Shown here: one piece after another, positions 10,449-21,715 of the stretch | Numbering within the stretch: position 1 is the first letter of the stretch | How the letters are laid out: the number at the start of each line of letters is the position of its first letter | DNA from: Cryptomeria japonica | Taxonomy: Eukaryota > Streptophyta > Pinopsida > Cupressales > Cupressaceae | Length of the DNA: 64,000 bases | Direction: 5' to 3' | NCBI RefSeq assembly: GCF_030272615.1 | Contig: NC_081409.1 | Location: 913,013,840-913,077,839, forward strand | The notes under the pieces: model-generated | Databases searched by the model: none | What the model was told of the DNA's origin: nothing | The model's input: the letters and a program-made list of their open reading frames with translations, nothing else | Made by a program: the position numbers and the translations under genes

Positions 10449-10964
10449 TCATGATTTTAAGCCTAAATTTTGACCTTCTCATCCAATTTCCAATCCAAAT
10501 CCTTATAATCACATCTCTCTAGACTTTCTCATGGTAGAATTCACCTTTTGAGCCTATACTTTGATCACTGGCCTCATTCAACTGACTCTGACTCAACAAA
10601 AGACAAGACTTTGGCCCCAAAAATTACAACCTTGACTCATCCTGACTCAAACCTTTCAACCACCTTGCAAAATATATACATTTTCCATCTTTCAAAAGGC
10701 AAGATCCCTCTAAAATTACATCAGGGCTCTAGGCATAAAACAAATGACTTTCCCAAGCCCATGTCAAATTTGGCTTCCAAAGGAACCCTAGGCAAGCTCT
10801 GCGAGCGAAACCCTAACCTACCCAACCTAGGCGACCAACAACTCACTCAAAACAACAAGCAAGAAGAGAAAAAACTAAGCTAAGAGAAAGCAAGACCCCA
10901 AAAAGAGAGAGGGTCCCCATTTTGATGGGAAAATGTGTGAAATGGTCACAACTAATAGTAGATC

Positions 10965-11210
10965 CAAGAAATTGTTCTCACTTTTGTTTTTCCCTCTAGG
11001 GTTTCCACATATATCTAGTGTTCTCTTGTGTGTCCATGTGTGTTTATGTTCATCACTAGGTTAGCTGTTTAATTGTTAATGTAAGATTAGAAAATGTTGA
11101 GAAGGCACTTCATAAGATCCAAAATGATTCTAATGATGAATTGGGCTTGAAGTTGAGATTTTGTTTATACCGATTCATCCCCTCTTAGTATATCTATGTG
11201 TTTATCATGA
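10965..11210 (+). repeat. copia LTR fragment (3' end)
   Basis: GTTTTTCCCTCTAGGGTTTC at about 10986 and ATTCATCCCCTCTTAGTAT near 11171 are the two landmarks of the downstream part of the copia LTRs seen elsewhere here. The upstream part and any coding region are missing. Confidence 0.55.
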
Positions 11211-12591
11211 CTATTTTCAATCATTATGTTTGTAACATAATGTTAGGTATTTTTTGGCAAAATAGTGTTGTTTCATGTTCAATTGATGAAATCATTTTAG
11301 GCTTCACGTAATATTCATGTCATGGTGGATTTAGACATTACTATAGATATAATATATTCAATACATTTCAAAGAGGTATGATATTGATTAATAAATTTCA
11401 TATTCTATTTCTTGATTTATCCCACATCTATTAGTAAAAATTAGAATGATATCCATATGTAGTTTAACCTAGTTTTTAATGCTTTTCATAGGAGGTCACA
11501 ACAATAGATTGTGCATGTACCCCTCAAATAGATAAAGAGAGGAAACTATTACTTGAGGCTAATTATTAGATGATAGTTAGAGATTATTCCCTTATACGTC
11601 AATCTATAATTCATTTTTTATATATACTAATATGTATATTTTCATTGTATTAAAGGTACAACTCCAAAAAATAAATCAAAGAGGAAGTCAAATTAGTGGG
11701 TTTGAAAGAAACCATGATTTCTTTTTTCTCCATTTACTCAATAGTCAAAGGTTCATCAAATCTCCCCTTTTTATAGATAGAAGTTATTGCATTATGCTTT
11801 TTTTCTATACTTATATATCAATTTCATACATATATTTTTCTATTATTGGCATGCAATATTGTACACCTATACTGATGAGACCAATTATGTTCCATTTTAT
11901 TTCATATTTTAGCCTATTTCATGCACCTTCATACCCATTCCAACATTCCATTTCCATTCGATATCACACCATTTTGTCACCTTAATGTTGCATATGGTGA
12001 CATATATATAAGAGGTATTTGATACAATTTTGAGATTAAATTATGAAAAATAATTATTGATTGTCTTTAGTAATAAGCAATGTTATTTTACATCTTGGCA
12101 AATATAGCTTGCAAAATACAAAACTTCTTGTCATCTTTTACACAAGTTATCGTAATTGTTTGGGTATAAATTCTTCACCCAGTGGATGACATTAGAATCC
12201 ATAGTGGGCACAATCACCTCTATGATGTTGACTGGGCACCATTCCTTAACATACTTATTTTTCTTATATTGAATATGTTCTCTAACATATTCGTTGCACA
12301 TGATTTTTTCCATCTCAACACATAACAACATAGATCGGATTAAGAAGAATCTACCATAAAGATGAGCAAACTATATTATCTTCTATTTCCTATTTTTATC
12401 TGTAGTTGTAATAGAACGGTTTTCGAGTGTATGGCTAGTGACTAAGGTTTCATGTGCACTAATGTTTTGTTGGTTGTAAGCCAAATGAAGCCATTCTATT
12501 ACATGCTATTGTTATAGACCTAATCTATAAATATGTTATGTAATATTAGTTTGTGGGTAGAATTTTCTATACATAGATTTTTATATCAAAT
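11211..12591. other. AT-rich region, nothing recognised
   Basis: No domain, terminal repeat or RNA gene was seen. A 66-codon minus-strand frame at 12131-12331 has a protein-like composition (EWCPVNIIEVIVPTMDSN) but no family I recognise. It may be a remnant or chance. Confidence 0.5.
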
Positions 12592-15500
12592 TATAGTGTT
12601 GGTTCCCCAGAATGCACATGGTGGGGTTTTACACTTCCGCAGGGGTAGGAACCAAGTCGGGCCCTTGAATCATGTGTGGAGAGGTCAACTCCAGACTGTT
12701 TAAAAATACTCAGGGACTTGGACCAACATATGACAAGGATTCCACCAACCCTTCTTCACTTCGAGATCTGCGAAACCCAGGAGGGTGATCCCTCAATGCT
12801 CTTGCAATCTCTACACCACACTTGCAGAAGGCATTAAAATAAAGCAGAAGGTCTCACTCCTAAAAGGGGCTCAACAAAAGAGGGAGAATTCTATAGAGTG
12901 GCTAGCTCTTAGTGATCCTCAACCTAATTCGAAGTGTGAGGCAAATTTTGACAACTAGTAACATATACAAAAATGAAAACATATTCTGATATTAGTGATT
13001 TACAACAAGTTGTTGATGAGCTATGAGTAAAGAACTGTTATTGAAAATGACTAAAAATCCATGACCAGTGTCTTATCCATTGGGCAACTAAAATTTTAAA
13101 ACATAGTATGAAATATAACATAACATAACATTAATCTAATAGCTGGAGATCTTAAGATAACACTGCCTTACAATGTAGCACATCTATCTATCCTAACCTA
13201 AAATAATTATTAGAATCCATGCATAAGCCCCATCAGTCTCCAGATCCTATCCTAGTAATTTAACCGACCCATTAGATCAAAGCATAAGATAGAAAACACA
13301 TATATCACAACAATGCAACGAACGAGAAAAACCCTTGATCTTACTCATTCAAAACATAACAGAGTTACACATTGGAGAAAATGAATTTTAACTATGCTTG
13401 CATTCATTTAATAAGTTATTTTTTGTTACAAATTATCTTACATATAACTCCATCAAGAACCTCAAACAGAGTAAGACACAAGACCCATTTTCTTTTCTTT
13501 TCAAATTCCTATTATAGCCTACTCATTTCACCTAGACTTGCTATACATGACCAAGGGTTTGGATCCAAACTTGTGTACCAAATTTCTTGACCTCTATCCC
13601 ATGGCCCTGAATTCCCTTTTATAGAAACAAGCGAGAAAACAATCTTCAAGCTAGAGGAGACACCTATCACAAGCTCATAAGATGACTTGTAATTTTGTTG
13701 CAAAAATATTCCTCACAGTCTCCCAAAAGATTGTTCATGCTGGCGTTCATGATGAAGTAGAACCAAAATTCTTAACTGCATTTTGGTAAAAACAAAATTT
13801 CTTGAGTTGTGCCACTATCACCCCTAATGCTTCCAGATGGACCATGAGATGCACCTTGATGTTGTGTAGAGTACTTCCCTTCTCAAAGAGGGTTTAGATC
13901 CCAACAAGAAGTAAAATCACCCCTCCACTAAAAGAGGAGTTCAAGCCTTTATGCCTAGGATTAGAGAAAGTGGAAAGAGGAGCTTGTAGAGGAACATAAT
14001 AGGAGAATAAGGGGTCGCAACTTGTATTTTGTTGCAGAAATGATTGGTTGCCACATCCTCCCCAAGTTTGTTCTACTCTTGCTCCTTCGTGAGGCCCTTC
14101 CTATAACCCTCTGTCAATGAGTGATAGAGGAGAGGCAAAGGATGTGTCATGCAGGGCTTGTTCTGATAAGAAACTAGTTTCAAGCCTCCATTGACTATCC
14201 TCCCCACTTTCAAGACTCCATCGACTAGAAGCATACTCACTCCTAAAGGAATTCCATCCGGTATCACAGAGTTCAGTGTAACTCCTAGCACAATACTGCT
14301 CAAAAATCATTTTCACCATTTCAAAACCTTCTGAGAAGATAATGAATCTTTTGTTCTTTCTACCAATTGAAGACACCACCCAACTATATTTAAAATGAAA
14401 ATACCTCTCTTGGTAGTGTTCATGCATGGGAAAAATCATCATTCCAATTCAATTTTTACTCATCCTACCAACAAATGGATTCAAGAAATCATATCCATCA
14501 AATCAAAAACATCATCAAACTCAAACTGCCAATTCATTGCCCTTCTGAACAAGTTCACCTTACGTGAATGATTCTATTCTTGATTACTTGATTTCTTGAC
14601 TACAAAATTTCTGCTTCAGAATACCCTTTTTTGGATACTGAGTCCTTATCTTTTGAAAGTTTCTCGACAACAGTTTCTTGATTTTCTTCCTTACTGTGAG
14701 AATCTCCGACAGTATGCATCCTATGATTTTATTGATAGGTCCTTGATCACTTCGCTTCCAGTTCATGAATCATCCTTATCCTCTTGATCCCTTTGAAGAT
14801 CTCAACTTCTTTCCACGGTGGCAATGAAAACTTGCTGATATTGCTGCCTCTGGTACTTTCAGCTTTGTCCACTAATACGAATTGACCCAAAAAAACACCT
14901 CCTAAATTGACCTTTTGAGCATCAGTTGGCATCCACGTGCCTCAACATGTCTCTGTTTATTCCTTGTCAACAATATTATCTTCTTCTACCTTTATTTTCC
15001 CGCTTGAACAACAATCCAAATCACCCTTTCAAAAAGCGTTATGTTTTTGCTGAAGATCTATCCAGCATGGCACATAACATGATCACCATTGGTAAATACT
15101 GATATTGACCCTCCAACGTAGCAAGTGGGCCCATTAAAATTTTGATGAAGTGTTGCCAAATCATCTCTAGATCTCAACTCTATTAGCTGCCCCATTGTCG
15201 GACTTGTTCAGCCTACTTGGGATATGTGGCATCATCTCATGATGTCGCGGTCCTTAAGTTTCCTATATCTTTCATCGCAGGATTGTGAGGGCCATCTGAT
15301 CTGTTCGTTCATTACTTGCAACTTTACAAAGTTTGCCCAAAACTTGTCGCTATCCTTCGAGCAACTTTCCACTTGGGTTATAACATACCATTCATTTAAA
15401 ACACATGCAAATTCATGGGACCTTTAGTTTCTCGACACTTAAATGTGGAGATATAAAATGAAATATTAAGACTGGACTTAAGGAAAATGAAAACCCACAA

Positions 15501-15818
15501 AAATATTAAAGGGGGCCTGACTATAATGGAAAAGACACAGTCTTTAGGAAAAAATAAAAAGGCCGACAGAAGAAATAACACCTAGGGAAAGAAACATGGC
15601 CCCTTCAATGATGGAAAAGACCCTCATGTTTAAGTGAAAAAGGTAATGAAGAAACATAACAAGCTTTACATTTTAGAATAAAAGGCTCATCCGAGAACAT
15701 CTAAATCTAAAAACCTTAAAACTTGAGGATAAAACAAAGAGAAACATTAATTCAAAATGACAAAACATTGTCGGGGACACCAAATTTTGCACAGTCATTT
15801 TTCAAGACTATCATATAG
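12592..15818 (-). repeat. solo LTR of the long-LTR gag-only family, with target duplication
   Basis: The LTR occupies 12597-15813 (about 3.2 kb) and is flanked by perfect 5-bp duplications TATAG at 12592-12596 and 15814-15818. Orientation is minus: it starts TGATAGTCTTG and ends CCAACA. Collinear blocks match the long LTR at 41756-45789, for example TGTTGGTTCCC at the edge, a TATA box (13615-13624, minus CTATAAAAGG) and the blocks near 14041, 15220 and 15420. An LTR alone with a clean duplication is the expected product of recombination between the two LTRs of a full element. Confidence 0.85.
13615..13624 (-). promoter_or_regulatory. TATA-like box in solo LTR
   Basis: Minus-strand CTATAAAAGG sits at the same alignment position as CTATAAAAAGGG in the related LTR (42771-42782), so it is conserved between diverged copies. 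Confidence 0.5.
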
Positions 15819-16574
15819 TACATAGAATTTTGTGTCAAAAAAATATAGTATTTCTTTTGATCACGTAGAAAGGCACTCTGGCTGCATTCACTCTGCAAAC
15901 AATGGAGAAAGGGCCCTCTCTGTGGTAAAGCACAATGATATTTATTTATTTATGTTTTATTTCCTATTAATGTGTTTTAATGTTTTTGATTAGATTGTTT
16001 GAAGCAGATTTCAGAGTGTTTGATTTCAATATTATTAATTTGATGTTCTTTCATTTCAACTAATAAACTGTTATCTTCATTATTAATGTTGTGGGTTATT
16101 TTAACTATCGTTATTATTGTTGTTAACGCCACATAATACTATCGCACTGTCATTAGAAACTGATGGTTTATGTCCCCAAAATTATTTTGGTTTGCAATTG
16201 GTTTATTTTTACAGGTTACATTTCATCCCCACTTAGCTTGTTGCCTACAGCCTTGTGCAGATAGCCACAACACCTTTTGCAATCTTATGATCCTCAGATT
16301 GACACTTATAGACCAAGCTAAAACTAGTTATTAATTATTCTTATTTTTTACCCCAATGTTGACCTATCATATACCAATTTATTCTACATATATTATGTAT
16401 GTTTACCAACATATAACATCATACACCTATATGTATTTTTAGTTAATACAAATTTGCTTTACAAGTACTTATCATGTCTTAAAAGGTGTGTGTCTACTAT
16501 GTAATTAGTATTTTAATGATCATGTTACCTTAATATATTTGAAAATTCCTCAAATTTTATGAGTCCCAACAATA
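15819..16574. other. AT-rich spacer, nothing recognised
   Basis: No domain, repeat end or RNA gene was seen between the solo LTR and the truncated left LTR of the next element. Confidence 0.5.
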
Positions 16575-17411
16575 GCTTTCATGTAGCCACATGGATGATT
16601 TTCTACCACTCCCTACCCAAACATGTTCCTTTTTCATTCCTCTGGGGGCTCTCTCTTAGAACCCACTGCCATCCAGTGACAGAGTAGAAGCAGAGGTTGT
16701 GCCATGCATGGCATTTTTTAATAAGAAAAGGATTTTACACTGCCTTTGGCAATCCTCCCCACTTTCACATCCCCTCTAGAAATAGACACACTCACACATG
16801 AGAGAAAACATCCATCTGGTATCACATAGCATATAGCAACTCCATTTACAACCTTGCTCAAACATCATTCTCCTTGCATAAGAAAGAATTGCACTCAAAA
16901 AATAGAAAGGCTTCATTTTCTCCTACCAATTTGGTCACCACCTTGTTGTATTTATAGTTAAAAACACTTCATCTAGTAGTGTATGTTCATGAAAAATCAC
17001 CACACTAGTGATCTTAATTCAACCTGCCATCTATGGACACTAGAAATCATGCCTATCACATCCTCTATATTTTCTTGTCAAAGCTCATTTGTTGCAAGTG
17101 ATTTTATCCTGATTTTTTTCTTCCATGGGTGTATAGTCTTCTATTTTTAGGATCCCTGTAAGCAGGATATCTCTGAATTCATCAGAGAACTCACAATCCA
17201 TCATATCTAAACCTGAAAGTAATCCTGATCCTTTCAAATCTCTGAGATATTGTCCTTGCCTTGTTGAATCAGTCCTTCATGCAATAAGGACCTCACATAA
17301 GCTTCCTCAGGGGTGAGTCGATATTCAAAACTTCAAACTCATCACCATCAATCCTAAGTCGACAAGTCTGCATCCTATTCATCCTATCTTTCCTGCATGG
17401 GCTATGACCAA

Positions 17412-18209
17412 TGTTGGTATTCTACACTCTAATGAGAATGGTTGATGTTGTCAATGATGGCAACCAACTGGTAACAAGTTTCTACACATACACCGACAAC
17501 ATAGACATCATCTACCGGCACTGGTAGGCAGATTCATCAGCATCTAGATTACACCGGCAATGAAGTATACCGGCTCTCAGCCCGACATGAGACAAGTTTT
17601 ATTTATGTGAATTATATTGTAAATGTAATTAATTATTTGTAAGCTGGCTTGGTGTATTGTAAAAGACTCATATATGTATGAGATCTTATAGATCATTTTG
17701 TAGAAAGAGAAGAAAAAAGGATAGGATAATTATTATTGGTATATGTAAGACAGTGAAAGGTTTTGGGTAAGGTATCTGACTAAGCTTAAACTAGTACTGA
17801 ACCAAGCATTGGAGATTCTATTTTGAGTAGTACATTGTCTTGGATTTAATTATCCATATTGTAGTCAGTGAGACTCTTTCATTGAGCAGTGCGCTCTAGG
17901 TTGTTGGCCTTTCTGCATGTGCAAGCCCCTGTTGTAAGTAATATTTATTTATATTGGCCAGTGAGTAAATATTGTGGGTCACAAATCCCACCGAGGTTTT
18001 TCCCACACCGGGTTTCCTCACCAAAATATTTTGTGTTGTGGTGTGCATTTATGCTATCTCTGTTATTTCTCTTTACTACATTATTTCTTGTTTACTGGTA
18101 CATTAATTTAGGTTGTAAAGTTATAAATAAGTTTAAACCCATTAACCGGTTAGACACTGATTCACACCCCCCCCTCTTAGTGTCTTTGTGACTGTCATTG
18201 CACCTAACA
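17412..18209 (+). repeat. solo copia LTR
   Basis: About 798 bp, TGTTGGTATTC to CACCTAACA, flanked by ACCAA (17407-17411) and ACAAA (18210-18214), a 5-bp duplication with one change. The sister LTR has the unoccupied site at about 44008-44012 (GACCAATATC), which confirms the insertion. The copia LTR landmarks GAGGTTTTTCCCACACCGGG (17993-18012) and CCCCCCTCTTAGTGTCT are present. Confidence 0.88.
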
Positions 18210-19013
18210 ACAAATATTTAATGATTCCTTTTAATTTCAAATTTCAAACTCAGCCGTAGATCTTTCCCAGCCTAGAAAATCTAACGATCGTTATTTGTCG
18301 ATGCGGCATTTGAGCTTCCATCTGTACTTGTGGACCCACGAAGTCATGACTAATCAACGCCATATCATCTTTTGACTAGACTCTGCCAGCGGCCCCACCA
18401 TAGGTCTTCTTGGTCAACCCGGGACACATGACATCACCTCTCGATGTCGCGGTCCATAACCTCCTTGCAACTTCCATCATGGGGAAATGGGCGCCATTAG
18501 ATCTATTCACACTTTATTTCTCTGCACAGTGCTCGTTAACTCTTTCAGAATTAAAAGTCGGGCACCTTTTATCTCAAAACATAGCATCGTCGTTCATCTT
18601 GAACATGTGACAATTGATAGGGTTGTTAGTAAACCGATTTTTACTGCTTGGAAACCAGTGACACAAGGCTTCGGCAGGTTACATCGCCAACTTATCCTTT
18701 TTCATTGAAGACAAGTGGCATCATCTTGTGATGTTGCAGTCTTTATCTTCACTGCACTTTCAACCATGGGGAAGTGCGGACCATCAGATTTGTTCTGCTT
18801 TTATCAACCGACCGAAATACATAAGAATTTAGACTTAGGAAAAATGCAGGCATGGACATAAATATTAAAAGAAACCGACTATAGGGAAATTTTTGCATAC
18901 GACTTTAGGAAAATCATTTCTAAAATTAGTTTAGCACAACCTAGCACTTAGGAAATGAAAAAGCCACCCATGGTAAACAACCCTCGACTTTAGTGGGAAA
19001 AAGTAATGACAAG

Positions 19014-19680
19014 TGTAGACACCTAAAATTGTCCTGTCTAATTAAATTGTTTATTTATTTATTTATTATTTTACCCTAATTCTTCTATTAATTAAATAAA
19101 TCTCTATTTGATTAATTAATTCATTTATCCTCTTCTAGCCTTATTTCTCATTTAAATAAATACTTTTATTTATTTAAATTATCTTTTTCCTAAATTAAAT
19201 AAATATCTTATTTATTTAATTGATCCCACTTCTTTTGTTAATTAAATAAATCTTTATTTATTTAATTAATTCATTAGCCTTTTCTACCCATGACACATGT
19301 CATTCATCTCTTAATTCCTACACTACCTACCCTATTATTATTTTCTTATTTTCTCTACCTACCCTCTAATCATAGCCGACCATTTATCTTTTACACCTCT
19401 CAATCTTATCCCTCCATTTTCTTATAGTGTCTTCTATATAAGGAGATACTTCTCTCATTATCAACCCTAATCATTCAAATCAGCTAATCATTCTAATCAT
19501 TCTATTCATCCCTTGACTACTCTATGCTTTCGAACTTTCATATGTGATCTAGCCTACTTACAACCACATTTCCGTTCTTTGTTGAGCTCTTGTGCACACC
19601 TAAAATCTAAGAGAAAATATATCAAGCAATATCAATGGAGATAGGAAGAATGGAGATTCAAACCCTATTGGACTTGTGAT
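19014..19680 (+). repeat. 5' LTR of gypsy A, 3' end lost
   Basis: Starts TGTAGACACCTAAAATTGTC and follows the 3' LTR up to GGACTTGTGATG (about 19680), where homology stops. The last 140 bp or so of the LTR and the primer site are absent. It contains several AT-only palindromes of the TTAATTAAATAAAT type. Confidence 0.85.
19435..19443 (+). promoter_or_regulatory. TATA box in gypsy A 5' LTR
   Basis: TATATAAGG, conserved at the same place in the 3' LTR (30077-30085) and in gypsy B (58113-58121). Confidence 0.65.
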
Positions 19681-20203
19681 GGTCAAGAACATTATCAGAG
19701 GTTCTCAGTAAAAAAATCAAGTTTTTTGGAGCATATTTGAAATTTCTATGAATTTTTTATGTATTTTCACGAAAAATTAATTTTGAGAGCAAATTAGTGA
19801 ATTTTTTGGATTTTCTTACATTTTTGGAAAGATATCATAATTATACACAGGATTTGTTCTTTGTGATTTTAAATTTGATGCAAAATCATTCCTAAAAAAT
19901 CGGATCTTTGAAAATTAGGATTTTGCATTATTTTGTTCATATCTCACAAACTGCTTAGAAATTTTTTAGAAATATTTTTAGGGAGGTTTGGAAGACCATC
20001 AGGAGTGTTTAGTAAAAATTTCAGATTTTTTGGATCAATTTTGCATTTTATATGAATTTTTTATGATTTTTCATAAAAAATTAATTTTTGGAGCAAATTA
20101 GCAATTTTTTTGGATTTTCTTACATTTCTAGAAATTTCTTGAAATTTTACAGGTGGTCTTTTTCGATGATAAATCAGATCTTTTAATTGGTAAAAAAAAT
20201 GCA
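19681..20203. repeat. foreign segment with internal duplication replacing LTR end, primer site and leader start
   Basis: This 523-bp AT-rich piece has no counterpart in gypsy B, which instead has the LTR end, primer site and leader start (58316-58970). It consists of two diverged direct copies about 305 bp apart (near 19681-19835 and 19985-20150), recognisable by TCTATGAATTTTTTATG / TATATGAATTTTTTATG and by GGATTTTCTTACATTT in both. Confidence 0.75.
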
Positions 20204-21715
20204 TTGTTGAAGGCTCCTATTTCACAAAGTCTTTTGGATCTAAAATTTACCTAACTTGTGTGCTTGCAAGAGGGGTATTATTGCAAAACTACTAACAAAT
20301 CTTTGTTGCAGAATTTTGGCAAGAGTTTTTAATCTTCATTGTGTGCCTTGTTTTTATAGATTATCAAACACTTCAATTGGTGCACTAAAATTGAACATTG
20401 TGTCTTTTGTGTCTTGGGCAATAGGCTTTTTTTGTTTAATCTCTAGAGGGCTTGTCTCCCCATGTGGTCATTAGGACTACTAGTGAGGAGAGAATGACCC
20501 AAGCGGTAGTGAGGAAAATCCATCCTCTTCCAAACTACTATAAGCAATTGTATCCATGGTGAAAGCAATGGGTAACGTGTGTTGATTAGTTCATACCGAC
20601 ACTATGTCTCCCCATAAACCCGTTTGATCAAATTTATTTGATCAGTTGTAGGGTGTAACCCCTACCGGATGGGAGCCTTCTATATTTAGAGAGATGAAAG
20701 TGCCACATGTATGGCCACACAAGTGGATGCCCTTACTAGCACCTTTTTGTTTTTGAAAGCCAAAATCCTTCTAGTTGTTGGGTCAGGAGGTCAGACCACT
20801 GGAGCGACCCACAAACATACAGTTCTTAGTAGAGATACAAATTTTGCCACGGTGAGTTTTCATGGGGACTGATTCTTTGCTGCCCCAGAGAAGTGAGTGC
20901 CGAGGATGGATCCAGTGGGGTCAAGCATCTAAGTAACCACTCTGAATAGCGTAGCCTCAAGGGAAACCCCATGCGGGATCAACAACTATTGTCCTTGCCA
21001 GCCATAGGAATTGTGCTTGTCTTCTTTTGAACATTCAAACATTCAAGACCAAACATCATAACATTGTGTCTTTTGTGTCTTGAAGTGTATGCAAAACATT
21101 TTTACATCAAACAACACACTTTTCTTTGAGTCATTTTGAGTCTAAACACTTATAAACATTGAGTCCTCATCAACATTGTGTCCTCTTATCATGAAAAAAT
21201 AGTCAAAAACTCAGATTTGGTCACAACAAACAACTTCACAAATTAGAAAAATTTACAGTCCAACAAACAAGAGCAATCAATTTTAGAATTCTTGAGCTTC
21301 CTAAGCTATTTCTTCAGGTTTTCATCTAGAATTCAACCTATCTTTGGGTCTCACAAAGTCAATCATTGCTTTACACCTTACATTACATTCACATTTGTCT
21401 AAACTTGAGTCAAAAGGTCACTTGCTTGTCCTCATCATACTTTGTCAACACATTACATATAACAACATTTTGCTAAGTGGTCCCTCATCAAGGTCTATCA
21501 CCTTTGGGTCTCATTCGGTCTTACTTAAAGTCAAGGTCAACTTACCTCATCAAGAGAAACTATCATCTCTTTGGAAGCCACACCTACTCTACTACATACA
21601 TACTTGGACATTGCAAGTACACCTCAGATTTATTTACATTCCATCCAACTCTTAGTCTTCCATACTCTTTTCCATTTTTCATCTAGTCTCACACATCTTC
21701 GTCAAGACCTAGTTC
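20204..21715 (+). other. leader of gypsy A
   Basis: Collinear with gypsy B from about 58970 to 60738 (for example TCTAAAATTTACCTAACTTG, then TACCGACACTATGTCTCC). No open frame of note. It lacks the CGTCTGTGT-rich block that gypsy B carries at 60055-60255. Confidence 0.75.

Larger units (their letters stand above)
7726..10935. other. unclassified repeat-bearing segment
   Basis: No recognisable protein. It lies between the copia-1 LTR and a copia LTR fragment, starts with TGTTGGATTC and is dominated by the hairpin array at 8418-10448. A 111-codon frame (10548-10883) has no domain I recognise and is probably chance. A TATA-like box on the minus strand near 7941-7950 suggests this may be the LTR of a minus-strand gypsy-like element, with the array in U3. 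No matching target duplication was found, so this stays inference. Confidence 0.4.

Noticed and set aside
10548-10883. 111-codon plus-strand frame as a gene
   Set aside because: No domain, low-complexity polar composition, and position at the edge of a repeat segment. Probably chance.
12131-12331. 66-codon minus-strand frame as a gene fragment
   Set aside because: Some protein-like character but no recognisable family or flanking exons.
16575-19013. Separate unrelated repeat rather than LTR
   Set aside because: Its end coincides with the LTR terminus defined by the solo LTR and its target duplications, and the blocks are collinear with 43180-45789.
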